From NCBI RefSeq assembly GCF_030814415.1, contig NZ_JAUSVB010000001.1:806001-870000 (forward strand): 64,000 nt of DNA. The letters run 5' to 3'. This document shows, piece after piece, positions 40,931 to 50,120 of this stretch (its first letter is position 1; each line of letters starts with the position of its first letter). The notes under the pieces are model-generated. The model was not told where the DNA came from and did no database searches. It was given only the letters and a program-made list of their open reading frames with translations. The DNA comes from Cellulomonas humilata. GTDB lineage: Bacteria; Actinomycetota; Actinomycetes; Actinomycetales; Cellulomonadaceae. The translations under genes were made by a program, and so were the position numbers.

Positions 40931-42382
40931 CTGAGCTCCAGCCGCACCGACACGAGCGGAGTCGGTTTCCGGTCCGAGCGCGGACCGATCCTGATCGCGA
41001 TCATGGTGACCACCGGGCTGGTCGCCATCGACGCGACGATCCTGGCCACCGCGGTGCCGACGATCGTCGCGGACCTCGGCGGCTTCACCAGCTTCCCGTG
41101 GCTGTTCTCGGTGTACCTGCTGACGCAGGCGGTGAGCGTCCCGATCTACTCCAAGCTCGCGGACACCGTCGGCCGCAAGCCCGTGATCCTGCTCGGCATC
41201 GGCCTGTTCCTGCTCGGCTCGATCCTCTGCGGTTTCGCGTGGAGCATGCCGGCGCTGATCGCGTTCCGCGCGGTGCAGGGGTTGGGTGCCGGGGCGGTGC
41301 AGCCGATGGCGATCACCATCGCGGGCGACATCTACACGGTCGCGGAGCGGGCCAAGGCGCAGGGGTACATCGCGAGCGTGTGGGGCATCTCGTCGGTGGT
41401 CGGGCCCACGCTCGGCGGGGTGTTCTCCGAGTTCCTGTCGTGGAACTGGATCTTCTTCGTCAACATCCCGCTGTGCCTGGCGGCGGCGTGGCTGCTGGTC
41501 CGGCACCTGCACGAGACCGTCGAGCACACGCGCCACCGGATCGACAGGGCAGGCGGCCTGCTGCTCACCACGGGCATGAGCCTGCTGATCCTCGCGCTGC
41601 TGGAGGGCGGGAACGCGTGGGAGTGGCTGTCGGTGCCGAGCGTCGGCGCGTTCGTCGTCGGCGCCCTGCTGCTGGTGATGTTCGTCCTCGTCGAGCAGCG
41701 GGCCGACGAGCCGGTGCTGCCCCTGTGGGTGTTCTCCCGACGTCTGCTGCTCGCCGCGTCGCTGGTGTCGGTCGGGGTCGGCGTCATCCTCATCGGCCTG
41801 ACGTCCTACGTGCCGACGTTCCTCGAGGCGCTGCTCGGCGTCTCGCCGCTGACCTCGGGCCTCACGCTGGCCGCGCTGACCATCGGCTGGCCCATCTCCG
41901 CGTCGCAGTCGGGCCGGCTCTACCTGCGGTTCGGGTTCCGCACGACCGCGCTCATCGGCTCCTCGGTCGTGGTCGTCGGCGCCGTCGGCCTCGTCGTGGC
42001 GTCGACCCGCCCGTCGGTGCTCGCGGTGGGGCTCGCGTGCTTCGTCATCGGTGCGGGGCTCGGGCTCGTCGCGTCACCGAGCCTCATCGCCGCGCAGTCG
42101 AGCGTCGGCTGGAACGAGCGCGGGGTGGTCACGGGCGCCAACCTGTTCTCGCGGTCGATGGGCAGCGCGGTCGGCGTCGCGGCGCTCGGGGCGCTGGTCA
42201 ACGGGCTGATGCACGGGGACACCCCGGCGCAGGACCCGGAGCAGTTCGGCGACGCGGTCACCGTGGCGTTCGTCGCGGTCGCCGTCGTCGCGCTGGCCAC
42301 GGTGGTCGCCGCGGCCGCGATGCCCCGGACCACCCTCGAGCACGTCTCGCCGAGCACACCCGTCGACGACGTCGCAGACTGA
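40931..42382 (+). CDS. MFS transporter, DHA2-like, probable CTG start
   Basis: About 483 residues, 14 predicted helices with IDATILATAVPTI (helix 1), KLADTVGRKPVI and GPTLGGV. The first ATG (41003) would cut helix 1 and has no SD. A CTG at 40931, in frame 72 bases upstream, has GAGGAGG six bases before it and gives a natural N-terminal tail (SSSRTDTSGVGFRSERG) before the helix. Probably exports drugs or other small molecules. Divergent from the hydrolase gene. Confidence 0.85.
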   Translation: MSSSRTDTSGVGFRSERGPILIAIMVTTGLVAIDATILATAVPTIVADLGGFTSFPWLFSVYLLTQAVSVPIYSKLADTVGRKPVILLGIGLFLLGSILCGFAWSMPALIAFRAVQGLGAGAVQPMAITIAGDIYTVAERAKAQGYIASVWGISSVVGPTLGGVFSEFLSWNWIFFVNIPLCLAAAWLLVRHLHETVEHTRHRIDRAGGLLLTTGMSLLILALLEGGNAWEWLSVPSVGAFVVGALLLVMFVLVEQRADEPVLPLWVFSRRLLLAASLVSVGVGVILIGLTSYVPTFLEALLGVSPLTSGLTLAALTIGWPISASQSGRLYLRFGFRTTALIGSSVVVVGAVGLVVASTRPSVLAVGLACFVIGAGLGLVASPSLIAAQSSVGWNERGVVTGANLFSRSMGSAVGVAALGALVNGLMHGDTPAQDPEQFGDAVTVAFVAVAVVALATVVAAAAMPRTTLEHVSPSTPVDDVAD

Positions 42383-42409
42383 GACCTCATCACGAGGGAG
42401 GGCGCCACC

Positions 42410-42592
42410 ATGGGCATCGAGGACCTGGTCAACCAGGCGAAGGCAGCCGTCAGCGGTCACGAGGAGCAGGCCAAGGACGCGATCGAGAAAGCGGCCGAGG
42501 CGGTCAAGGCCAAGACCAGCGACAGCCAGGACGCCCAGATCGACTCCGTCGTCGAGAAGGCCAAGACGTACCTGGACGAGCAGAAGAAGTAG
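42410..42592 (+). CDS. Small Rv0909-like (MT0933_antitox) protein
   Basis: 60 residues, Ala/Lys/Glu-rich helices (MGIEDLVNQAKAAVSGHEEQ, then KAAEAVKAKTSDSQD and VVEKAKTYLDEQKK) of the MT0933_antitox family. In mycobacteria a relative pairs with a SRPBCC-like toxin, but no such toxin is next to it. GAGGGAGG precedes the ATG. May be an orphan or a general stress protein. A strong terminator follows. Confidence 0.72.
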   Translation: MGIEDLVNQAKAAVSGHEEQAKDAIEKAAEAVKAKTSDSQDAQIDSVVEKAKTYLDEQKK

Positions 42593-42595
42593 CCG

Positions 42596-42628
42596 GGTGC
42601 GGGGCGGTCAGGCCGACCGCCCCGCACC
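42596..42628. terminator. Bidirectional terminator hairpin
   Basis: A perfect 14-bp stem GGTGCGGGGCGGTC with a 5-base loop (aggcc) lies between convergent stops at 42592 and 42635. No T tract. Confidence 0.8.
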
Positions 42629-42634
42629 GCGGTC

Positions 42635-43264
42635 TCAGTCCTCCTGCAGGCAGAGGACGCCGCTCTCGGCGTCTGCCTCGAGGTACAGCTCGTCAGGGCA
42701 CTGCTCCGGGGTGGCGACCTCGGACACGGCCTTGAACTGGTGCTCGGAGTCGCAGCTGACGGCCTCGGCCATCTCGTCGTCGCCGACGGTCCAGCACGAG
42801 CCGACGCCGGTCTCCAGCGACTCGGACGCGACGAAGCTCGACGCCGCGCCGACGCCGGTGCCGAGCACCGCGACGATGCCGACGGCGACGATGCCCTTCG
42901 CGAGCCCGCTCAGGTCGGGTGCGCCGTCCTTGCGCGCGGCCCGGTACTCGGTGAACGCGCGCACCAGGGCGATGGCGCCGACGATCATGCCGCCCCACCA
43001 GTAGATGCCGCTGGTCGAGTTCGCCGTGACGATCGTCGAGATCGCGCCGGCGAGGAAGAAGCCGACACCCACCAGGAACGACGTGGTGGCCTGCTTGTAG
43101 TGGCGCGTGGCCTCGGTGGTCTCCCCGGGCAGGACGACGTCGTCCTCCACCCAGAGCTGCCAGCCGGGGGGCGGCGCCGGGAGCGACGGGTCCGGGGCCC
43201 AGCCCGGCTCGGGCACGAAACCCTCAGGCGGGGTCGGCCAGTTGGGGGGCGGGTTGAACTTCAT
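42635..43264 (-). CDS. Membrane protein with Pro-rich N-terminus and exported Cys-rich domain
   Basis: 209 residues. N-terminal PPPNWPTPPEGFVPEPGW is a proline/tryptophan-rich cytoplasmic motif seen in many actinobacterial membrane proteins. Three membrane helices follow (about 62-85, 88-105 and 125-145). The C-terminal domain (GSCWTV, VSCDSEHQFKAVSE, EQCP, VLCLQED) resembles the septum-formation-like fold with disulphides. Function unknown. Confidence 0.8.
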   Translation of the reverse strand: MKFNPPPNWPTPPEGFVPEPGWAPDPSLPAPPPGWQLWVEDDVVLPGETTEATRHYKQATTSFLVGVGFFLAGAISTIVTANSTSGIYWWGGMIVGAIALVRAFTEYRAARKDGAPDLSGLAKGIVAVGIVAVLGTGVGAASSFVASESLETGVGSCWTVGDDEMAEAVSCDSEHQFKAVSEVATPEQCPDELYLEADAESGVLCLQED

Positions 43265-43405
43265 CGAGCTCCGATCTGAGGCCGCCGCTGCGGGCGGAAG
43301 GGGCGCTGGGTGGTAGCACCCAGTGACCCTGTCTCATCGGCTCGTGGTCCGGTCCGCTTGAGCGCCGGGGGAATGCGCTTCCGCGTCGACGTCGTTGCAC
43401 CGGTC

Positions 43406-43843
43406 ATGCCACTGACCGGAGAGTATTCGCCCAGCACGTCCGCGTGGGCCCGAAAGCAGGCCGAGACGTTCGAGGCCAGCGACGGCCAGAAGGCCAACAC
43501 GCTCCAGGGCAAGCCGGTGATCGTCCTGACGTCGGTGGGCGCCACCAGCGGCAAGCTCCGCAAGACGGCCCTGATGCGCGTCGAGCACGACGGCCGGTAC
43601 GCGGTGGTCGCCTCGAAGGGTGGGACGCCCGAGAACCCCGCCTGGTACCGCAACCTCGTCGAGCACCCGCGCGTGGAGCTGCAGGACGGCGCCGTGAAGA
43701 AGGACTACGTCGCGCGCGAGACCAGCGGCGCCGAGCGCGACGAGTGGTGGGCGCGGGCCAACGAGGTGTGGCCGGCGTACGCGGGCTACCAGAAGAAGAC
43801 CGACCGGCTCATCCCGGTGTTCGTGCTGGAGCCCGTCGACTAG
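43406..43843 (+). CDS. DDN-type nitroreductase family, deazaflavin (F420)-dependent oxidoreductase
   Basis: 145 residues matching the F420-binding split-barrel family of M. tuberculosis Ddn: [55 protein letters not shown]. The start [12 protein letters not shown] at 43406 matches the usual family N-terminus better than the ATG at 43373. Uses reduced F420 to reduce quinones or unsaturated compounds. Stop overlaps that of the convergent permease. Confidence 0.86.
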   Translation: MPLTGEYSPSTSAWARKQAETFEASDGQKANTLQGKPVIVLTSVGATSGKLRKTALMRVEHDGRYAVVASKGGTPENPAWYRNLVEHPRVELQDGAVKKDYVARETSGAERDEWWARANEVWPAYAGYQKKTDRLIPVFVLEPVD

Positions 43844-45342
43844 AGCTTCGCGCCCGTCTTCGCGTCGTGGTGCGGGTTCGCTGCGATCGAGTGCCGGTAC
43901 GAGTACGCGAAGTAGATGACCACGCCGGCGACCAGCCACGCCAGGAACCGCAGCCACGTCAGGGTGGTCAGGTTCACCATGAGCCACAGGCACGCCACGC
44001 CCGCGATGATCGGCAGCGCGGGCGACCACGGCACACGGAACCCGCGCGGCAGGTCGGGACGCGTCCGGCGCAGGATCGGGATGCCGAAGCTGACCAGCAC
44101 GAACGCCGACAGCGTCCCGATGTTGATCATCTCCTCGAGCAGCTCCACCTCGGACAGCCCGGCGATCAGGGCGACGACGATGCCGACGCCGATCTGCAGC
44201 CGGACCGGCGTGCCGTACTTCGGGGAGGTCCGCGACGCACCCCGGGGCAGCAGCCCGTCGCGGCTCATGGCGAACACGATCCGCGTCAGGCCCAGCAGAA
44301 GCACCATGAGCACCGACGTCAGGCCCACCAGGATCCCCACGGAGATCACGCGGCCCGCCCAGTCCGCGCCGACCAGCACGAACGCCGTCGTCAGCGAGGG
44401 TGTGTCGGCCTCCGCGAGCTCGGTGTAGGACACCATCCCGGTGACCACGATCGTCACCAGGATGTAGAGCACGGTCACGATCGCCAGGCCGCCGAGGATG
44501 CCGCGCGGCACCGTGCGCTGCGGCTCCTTGGTCTCCTCGGCGGTCGTCGCGACGACGTCGAACCCGATGAACGCGAAGAACACGAGCGCGGCGCCGGACA
44601 GCACGCCGATCACGCCGTACGCGGTGGGTTCCAGTCCGAACAGGAACGCGAACACCGGCTGCTCGAGGGACGTCCGCTCCGGGGCCGGCTGCGACGGCGG
44701 CACGAAGGGCGAGAAGTTCGCGGTGTTCACGTAGAAGAAGCCGACCACGATGACGAAGATCGTGATGGCGACCTTGATGATGGTGAACACGCTGTTCACG
44801 CGCGTGCTCAGCTTGGTGCCCAGGGCCAGCAGCGCGGTGAAGATGCCGACGATGACGACCGGACCCCACTCGACGTCGACGCCACCGAGGCTCAGGGTCG
44901 TCGGGATGTCGATGCCGAACAGCCCGAACGCGTCGGACAGGTACACGCCCCAGAACTTCGCGATGACCGCGGAGCCCAGCAGCATCTCCAGGATCAGGTC
45001 CCACCCGATGATCCACGCGACGAACTCCCCCATCGACGCGTAGGAGAACGTGTACGCGGAGCCGGCGACCGGCAGCGTCGAGGCGAACTCGGCGTAGCAC
45101 ATGATGGCCAGCCCGCACACGACGGACGCGATGACGAACGAGACGATGACGGCCGGCCCCGCGTAGTTCGCCGCCGCCGTCGCCCCGACGGAGAAGATGC
45201 CCGCACCGACGGCCACCGCCACGCCGAGGACGATGAGGTCCCACGTGGTCAGGGTCCGCCGCAGGGCGCGTTCCGGATCCAGGGACTCCTCGAGAGAGTC
45301 CTCGACGGACTTGCGCCGGAAGATGCTCGTGCTCACGGACAT
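43840..45342 (-). CDS. APC-family amino acid permease
   Basis: 500 residues with 12 helices. Substrate-binding unwound helix motif [15 protein letters not shown], then [20 protein letters not shown] and [20 protein letters not shown] place it with cationic or general amino acid transporters (YfnA/CAT type). ATG at 45342; upstream in-frame ATG positions lack SD. Followed in the same direction, on its upstream side, by the aquaglyceroporin gene. Confidence 0.88.
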   Translation of the reverse strand: MSVSTSIFRRKSVEDSLEESLDPERALRRTLTTWDLIVLGVAVAVGAGIFSVGATAAANYAGPAVIVSFVIASVVCGLAIMCYAEFASTLPVAGSAYTFSYASMGEFVAWIIGWDLILEMLLGSAVIAKFWGVYLSDAFGLFGIDIPTTLSLGGVDVEWGPVVIVGIFTALLALGTKLSTRVNSVFTIIKVAITIFVIVVGFFYVNTANFSPFVPPSQPAPERTSLEQPVFAFLFGLEPTAYGVIGVLSGAALVFFAFIGFDVVATTAEETKEPQRTVPRGILGGLAIVTVLYILVTIVVTGMVSYTELAEADTPSLTTAFVLVGADWAGRVISVGILVGLTSVLMVLLLGLTRIVFAMSRDGLLPRGASRTSPKYGTPVRLQIGVGIVVALIAGLSEVELLEEMINIGTLSAFVLVSFGIPILRRTRPDLPRGFRVPWSPALPIIAGVACLWLMVNLTTLTWLRFLAWLVAGVVIYFAYSYRHSIAANPHHDAKTGAKL

Positions 45343-45398
45343 GACCCACCCCCGGCAACGAGCATGCCGGTCATGGCCCGGTGTGTCCTGCGGAGCGG

Positions 45399-46136
45399 TC
45401 AGCCGAGCAGCAGGTACCAGCCGCCGACGCCGATGATCCCGCCCAGGATCGGAGCCGCGACGGGCACCCACGCGTAGTCCCACTGCGACGACCCCTTGTG
45501 CCGCAGCGGCAGCACCGCGTGCACCATCCGCGGACCCAGGTCACGCGCCGGGTTGAGCGCCGGACCGGTCGGACCGCCGAGGCCGGCGACGAGTCCCCAC
45601 ACCAGGAACCCGAGCGCCAGGTGCGCGACGGCCGGCTCGTTCTCGGTCAGCGGCGAGGTGATGATCGCCAGCGCGCACGAGAAGAGCACCACGGAGCCCA
45701 GCAGCTCGGACAGGAACCCGTTGAGGCGCGAGTGGGCGGCGTTGATGGTCGAGAACGTGGCGAGGATGTCCTCGGGGTTCGTCGTCTGGTCGTAGTACGG
45801 CTTGTGCGTCACGACAATGGCGACCTGGCCGGCGATCGCCCCGAGCATCTGCGCCACGATGTACGGCGCCACCTCCGACCACGGGAACAGCCCCCACGTG
45901 GCCAGCCCGATCGTGAACGCGGGGTTGATCAGGTTGCCGCTGATCCCGCCGAACATGATCGCCGGGATCATGACGCCGAAGCCGTACCCCATCGCGATGA
46001 GCGACCACCCGCCGCGGTACCCCTTGGACCCCTTGAGGTGCACGTTCGCGACCGTGCCGTTGCCCAGGATGATGAGGATCGCGGTGCCGATGAACTCGCA
46101 GGTCAGCCGTACGGCCAGGCTGTACGACGGATCCAT
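45399..46136 (-). CDS. MIP-family aquaglyceroporin (GlpF-like)
   Basis: 245 residues, six helices. Two NPA boxes: NPAFTI (71-76) and NPARDLGPR (195-203). The Asp-Leu-Gly after the second NPAR is typical of glycerol facilitators rather than strict water channels. No glpK or glpD is adjacent, so the physiological substrate is uncertain. Confidence 0.88.
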   Translation of the reverse strand: MDPSYSLAVRLTCEFIGTAILIILGNGTVANVHLKGSKGYRGGWSLIAMGYGFGVMIPAIMFGGISGNLINPAFTIGLATWGLFPWSEVAPYIVAQMLGAIAGQVAIVVTHKPYYDQTTNPEDILATFSTINAAHSRLNGFLSELLGSVVLFSCALAIITSPLTENEPAVAHLALGFLVWGLVAGLGGPTGPALNPARDLGPRMVHAVLPLRHKGSSQWDYAWVPVAAPILGGIIGVGGWYLLLG

Positions 46137-46170
46137 GAGGCCCCCGCTTCGTCGGTCGCTGCTCGGACCG

Positions 46171-46569
46171 TCAGCGTCGCACGACCCAGCCCAGCGCCGC
46201 ACCCACCGCGTAGGCGACCAGGTCCACCGCGACGAACGTGGTGCCGAGCGCGTACCGGAACACGGGGACCGCGTCGACGATCGCCGCGGGGACACCGGTG
46301 AGCTGCGCGAGCTCGACCGCGGCGCAGAACGCGAACGTGACGATCGCGAGGGTGGCCGACCTCGCGCGGGGGGCGATCACGACGAGGAGCGCGAAGACGA
46401 ACGCGGCGTAGAGCGCGTCGCCGACCGGGTCGGCGAGCGCGTGGTCGAGCCGCGACACCGCGACGCCCACCACGACGAGCCCGACCGCCACGAGACCGGC
46501 TGTCACTCGCGAGGTCGCCGGGCGTCGCACCGTCGGAGCCGAGGTCGTGGCGGTGTCGTCGGGGTGCAC
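46171..46569 (-). CDS. DUF2809 membrane protein
   Basis: 132 residues with four hydrophobic helices and the GDALYAAFVFALLV and CAAVELAQLTGVP motifs of DUF2809. GTG start. Unknown function. Sits between the aquaporin and MerR genes, all on the minus strand. Confidence 0.78.
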   Translation of the reverse strand: MHPDDTATTSAPTVRRPATSRVTAGLVAVGLVVVGVAVSRLDHALADPVGDALYAAFVFALLVVIAPRARSATLAIVTFAFCAAVELAQLTGVPAAIVDAVPVFRYALGTTFVAVDLVAYAVGAALGWVVRR

Positions 46570-46605
46570 GGGGACGACCGTACGGGGAGGCCTGCGGAGG
46601 TCGTG

Positions 46606-47001
46606 TCAGGCGATCGTGCAGGTCGTGCGCTCGTACAGACCGATCTTGAACTCGATGGCCTCCAGGTGGGTGGCCACCTCGGCGAGCTGGAGCCGCACGC
46701 GGTCGCGGTGGGCCACGAGGAGCTGGAGCCGCTCGGCCTCGTTGCCGTCGCCCGCCCGGACCAGGTCGGCGTACTCGCGGACCTCCCGGATCGGCATGCC
46801 GGTGGAGCGCAGCCGCGTGATCATCCGGATCCAGCCCACGTCGTCCTCGGAGTAGCGACGGTGGCCCGACGGAGCCCGGTCGACCGCGTCGAGCAGCAGC
46901 CCGTCCCGCTCGTAGTAGCGCAGGGTGTGGGTGGTCAGGCCGGTGGCGTCGGCCGCCTCGGCGATGCTGAGGCTGGTCCCGACGGACTCCGCGACGCTCA
47001 T
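46606..47001 (-). CDS. MerR-family transcriptional regulator
   Basis: 131 residues. N-terminal winged helix with SIAEAADATGLTTHTLRYYE, ERDGLLL and GHRRYSEDDV, then a dimerisation coiled coil and a short C-terminus with one Cys (C129), unlike metal-binding members. ATG at 47001 directly follows its own promoter, giving an almost leaderless mRNA. The palindrome in a 19-bp spacer points to autoregulation. Confidence 0.88.
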   Translation of the reverse strand: MSVAESVGTSLSIAEAADATGLTTHTLRYYERDGLLLDAVDRAPSGHRRYSEDDVGWIRMITRLRSTGMPIREVREYADLVRAGDGNEAERLQLLVAHRDRVRLQLAEVATHLEAIEFKIGLYERTTCTIA

Positions 47002-47008
47002 GGCGTCG

Positions 47009-47039
47009 ATGATGCGCCTTCGAGTGCACTCGAAGTCAA
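47009..47039 (-). promoter_or_regulatory. MerR-type promoter with 18-bp perfect palindrome
   Basis: CTTCGAGTGCACTCGAAG (47018-47035) is a perfect palindrome. On the minus strand TTGACT (47039-47034) and CATCAT (47014-47009) flank it with a 19-bp spacer. This over-long spacer with a central dyad is the classic MerR-activated layout, where the bound regulator twists DNA to align -35 and -10. Confidence 0.75.
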
Positions 47040-47120
47040 GCGCCGCCGTCTGGACGATCGGCCATTCATCAGCGACTTCTGGACATAGGAAGTCCGAGAC
47101 CTCGCCGGGATCCTGGTCGC

Positions 47121-47192
47121 ATGACACCTCACGATCACGCCCGCGTCCTGCGCCGAGCCGTCCCCGCGCGGCTGCGAGCCGCATCCCGATGA
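47121..47192 (+). CDS. Possible 23-residue leader peptide coupled to DUF1772 gene
   Basis: ATG at 47121 opens a 23-codon frame (MTPHDHARVLRRAVPARLRA then ASR) whose TGA overlaps the ATG of the next gene as ATGA. The next gene has no SD of its own, so translation coupling through this Arg-rich peptide is plausible. It may also be chance. Confidence 0.3.
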   Translation: MTPHDHARVLRRAVPARLRAASR

Positions 47193-47653
47193 GCACGCAG
47201 CTCATCGTGCTCACCGTCGCGACGGCGATCGGGTCCGCTGCGGTCGGGGGCGTGTTCTTCGCCTTCTCGACGTTCGTGATGTCCGGCCTGCGTCGTCTCC
47301 CGGCCGCGCAGGGCATCGCCGCGATGCAGTCGATCAACATCACCGCGGTGCGTCCGCCCCTCATGCTCGCGATGCTGGGCACCACGCTCGGCTGCGTCGC
47401 ACTCGTCGTCGCGGGCGTGGTCGACCGGTCGCCCTGGCTGGCGGCCGGCGCGGCCGTCTACCTGGTCGGCGCGCTCGTCGTGACCATCACCTACAACGTC
47501 CCGCGGAACAACGAGCTCGCGGCGCTCGACCCCGCGAGCGAGGTCGCAGCGGCACGCTGGCCGGCGTGGGTGAGCGAGTGGACCGCAGGCAACCACGTGC
47601 GGACCGTCGCCGGCATCGCGGCCGCGGCACTGCTGCTGCGAGCGGTGCTGTAG
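47189..47653 (+). CDS. DUF1772 (anthrone oxygenase-like) membrane protein
   Basis: 154 residues, four helices: AVGGVFFAFSTFVMSGLRRL and MQSINITAVRPPLMLAML are the DUF1772 signature, followed by TYNVPRNNELA and the ending around WTAGNHVRTVAGI. The family includes anthrone oxygenases, but most bacterial members are uncharacterised. No SD; start overlaps the short upstream frame. A perfect 16-bp palindrome CACAGCCCGGGCTGTG (47664-47679) follows the stop and may help termination. Confidence 0.82.
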   Translation: MSTQLIVLTVATAIGSAAVGGVFFAFSTFVMSGLRRLPAAQGIAAMQSINITAVRPPLMLAMLGTTLGCVALVVAGVVDRSPWLAAGAAVYLVGALVVTITYNVPRNNELAALDPASEVAAARWPAWVSEWTAGNHVRTVAGIAAAALLLRAVL

Positions 47654-47725
47654 CGGAGCCGCCCACAGCCCGGGCTGTGCACACCCGGCCCCCGGACCGG
47701 GGACGCGTCGCGCGACGCTGCCGGC

Positions 47726-48409
47726 ATGGGCAAGAACGCGGTTCCGTGGCTCGCCGCCCTCGTCGTCTGCCTCGCCGTCGGTGCCGGGGTGCCCGCGTGG
47801 TCGCAGGCGCGCGTCGCTGCTCGGTACGCGGTGACCGCCGACGACCTCGCGGCAGGGCGGGCGGCGCTCGGGTCGTTGGCTGTCCGAGGTCGGGCACCGA
47901 CCACCGGGTACGCCCGCGAGCGGTTCGGGCAGGCGTGGGCCGACGTCGACCGGAACGGCTGCGACACCCGCAACGACATCCTGCGCCGGGACCTCACCGC
48001 GACGGTCGTCGAGGACTGCGTGGTGCTGAGCGGCAGGCTCGACGACCCCTACACGGGCGTCCCGATCCCGTTCGCGCGCGGACCGGGTTCGGCGCAGGTG
48101 CAGATCGACCACGTCGTCGCGCTGTCGGACGCCTGGCAGAAGGGTGCCCAGGCGTGGACCGCGCCGCAGCGCGAGGCGTTCGCCAACGACCCGGCCAACC
48201 TGCTCGCCGTCGACGGCCCCGCCAACCAGGAGAAGGGAGCCGGCGACGCGGCCACGTGGCTGCCGCCGCAGCGCGGGTACCGGTGCGTCTACGCACTGCA
48301 CCAGGTCCGCGTGAAGGCGGCGTACGGCCTGTGGGTGACCGCGGCGGAACGCGATGCCCTGAACCGCGAGCTGAACGGGTGCGTCGTCGCTACGGTGAGC
48401 CCACCATGA
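47726..48409 (+). CDS. Exported HNH nuclease of the DUF1524 family
   Basis: 227 residues with an N-terminal membrane anchor or signal (about 7-25). The DUF1524 core follows: DVDRNGCDTRNDILRRDL, VQIDHVVALSDAWQKGA (the His-Val-Val catalytic site), NDPANLLAVDGPANQEKG and ATWLPP. The family gives secreted or periplasmic-side nucleases in actinobacteria. A clear paralogue lies at 53151-54296. Stop overlaps the next gene's ATG. Confidence 0.86.
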   Translation: MGKNAVPWLAALVVCLAVGAGVPAWSQARVAARYAVTADDLAAGRAALGSLAVRGRAPTTGYARERFGQAWADVDRNGCDTRNDILRRDLTATVVEDCVVLSGRLDDPYTGVPIPFARGPGSAQVQIDHVVALSDAWQKGAQAWTAPQREAFANDPANLLAVDGPANQEKGAGDAATWLPPQRGYRCVYALHQVRVKAAYGLWVTAAERDALNRELNGCVVATVSPP

Positions 48410-49638
48410 CGCTGCGCTTCCCTCCCCTCCTGCTCGGCCCGACCTCCAAGGGCTTCTGGTGTCCCACCCCGGTGACGCGGTCGGACTTCGTCGCCGCTGG
48501 TCACACGCTCACCGACGGGTCGCTGACCTGGCCGGTGCTCACCCTGGACGCCGACGCGGTCGTGCACAACCTCGCGCAGTTGGCGGCGTTCACCGGCGAG
48601 CGTGGTCTCGCGTTCGCGCCGCACGGCAAGACGACCATGTCGCCCGAGCTGTTCGCAGCCCAGCTGGATGCCGGAGCGTGGGGCATCACGGTCGCGACGG
48701 GCAACCAGCTGCTCGCGGCGCACTCGTTCGGGGTGCGCCGGCTGCTCGTCGCCAACGAGATCCTCGACCCGACGGTGCTGCGCTGGATCGCCGCGACCCT
48801 GGCGGCCGAGCCGTCGACGGAGATCCTGTTCCACGTCGACTCCGTCGAGGCCGTCGACGCGGCAGCCGCGGCCGTCGACGGTGGGCGGGTCCGGGTCCTG
48901 CTGGAGGTCGGGTTCGCGGCCGGCCGGTCCGGGGTCCGCACCGGCGACCAGGCCCTCGCGGTGGCGCAGCACGCGGCGCAGATCCCGGGCGTCGACCTCG
49001 TCGGGGTCAGCGCCTACGAGGGTGCGCTCGCCGACGTCGACGCCGCACGGAAGTACCTGGCCGAGGTGCGCGCCGTCGCGGAGATGCTGGTCGACGCGGG
49101 CCTGCTGCGGGACCACGTGCTGCTCTCCGCCGGCGGGTCCGCCTACTTCGACGTGGTCGCCGACGTCCTGGGCGGACCCGACGTGAGCGGGGTGCCCAGC
49201 ACGACGATCCTGCGGTCGGGCGCCTACCTCACGCACGACCACGGCACCTACGCGGGCTCGACGCCGTTCACCCGGATCAGCGGCCACCTCTACCCGGCGC
49301 TGCGGATCTGGGCGCAGGTGATCTCCACCCCGGAGGACGGGCTCGCGATCGTCGGCGCCGGCAAGCGGGACGTGCCGTACGACTCCGGCCTTCCGGTGGT
49401 CCTGCGTCGGCACCGGGACGGCCAAGCGCCCGTCGCTGTCGTGGGCTGGGACGTCACCCGCACCAACGACCAGCACGCGTACCTCGAGGGGACCGACCCC
49501 CTCGGCACGGCGCTGGCCGTCGGTGACCTGCTGGAGCTCGGGATCTCCCACCCGTGCACGGCGTTCGACAAGTGGCGGGCGATCCCGGTGATCGACGCCG
49601 GTCAGCGCGTGGTCGACGTCGTCACCACCTGGTTCTGA
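48406..49638 (+). CDS. PLP-dependent D-amino-acid deaminase/aldolase (DSD1-like)
   Basis: 410 residues, alanine racemase-like barrel with PLP lysine K75 in PHGKTTM and a C-terminal D-serine dehydratase-like domain whose H382 and C384 (HPCTAFDKW) fit the zinc site. Family members split D-threonine or deaminate D-serine and other D-amino acids. ATGA overlap with the nuclease gene. A RidA protein and a D-aminoacylase-like gene lie just beyond on the other strand, supporting a D-amino-acid role. Confidence 0.85.
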   Translation: MTLRFPPLLLGPTSKGFWCPTPVTRSDFVAAGHTLTDGSLTWPVLTLDADAVVHNLAQLAAFTGERGLAFAPHGKTTMSPELFAAQLDAGAWGITVATGNQLLAAHSFGVRRLLVANEILDPTVLRWIAATLAAEPSTEILFHVDSVEAVDAAAAAVDGGRVRVLLEVGFAAGRSGVRTGDQALAVAQHAAQIPGVDLVGVSAYEGALADVDAARKYLAEVRAVAEMLVDAGLLRDHVLLSAGGSAYFDVVADVLGGPDVSGVPSTTILRSGAYLTHDHGTYAGSTPFTRISGHLYPALRIWAQVISTPEDGLAIVGAGKRDVPYDSGLPVVLRRHRDGQAPVAVVGWDVTRTNDQHAYLEGTDPLGTALAVGDLLELGISHPCTAFDKWRAIPVIDAGQRVVDVVTTWF

Positions 49639-49690
49639 CGAGCTGACGGACCCGCCCACCAGGTCGGGGTGAGGTCCATGCGCCATCTGT

Positions 49691-50077
49691 CTAGTCGTCG
49701 TTCGTGAGCCGTCCCGCGACCACGTCGATCTCCACCTTGATCCCGGCCAGCTGCGAGCCGACCGTCGTCCGAGCCGGCTTCGGGTACGGGAAGAACTCCC
49801 CGTACGCCTCGTCGAACTCGGCGAAGTCCGCCAGGTCGGCCAGGTGGACCGTCGTCTTGACCACGTCGCCCAGGTCGAGGCCCGCCTCCGCCAACGTCGC
49901 CTCGACGTTGCGCAGCACCCGACGCGTCTGGTCCGCCACCGACTCGGGGATCTCGCCGGTGACCGGGTCCTGAGGTCCGAAGCCCGCCGTCCACACCAGG
50001 TTGCCCAGCCGGATCCCCTGGGAGTAGTTGCCCGCGGGCTGCGGTGCGTCGGGGGTGCTGATCTTCTCGCGGGTCAT
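49691..50077 (-). CDS. RidA-family enamine/imine deaminase
   Basis: 128 residues with PAGNYSQGIRLGNLVWTAG, the catalytic Arg103 in PARTTVGS and Glu116 in VEIDVVA, so it should hydrolyse reactive enamines made by PLP deaminases. That fits the neighbouring deaminase-like gene. GAGAGG precedes the ATG. It follows the amidohydrolase gene by 43 bp in the same direction. Confidence 0.88.
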   Translation of the reverse strand: MTREKISTPDAPQPAGNYSQGIRLGNLVWTAGFGPQDPVTGEIPESVADQTRRVLRNVEATLAEAGLDLGDVVKTTVHLADLADFAEFDEAYGEFFPYPKPARTTVGSQLAGIKVEIDVVAGRLTNDD

Positions 50078-50120
50078 CGGACTGCCTCTCGGTGGTGAGC
50101 GGTACCGGGACCAGTGTTCC

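Noticed and set aside
47664..47679. CACAGCCCGGGCTGTG as an operator or word-repeat element
   Set aside because: A single perfect palindrome with no loop and no further copies; could help termination but nothing supports more.
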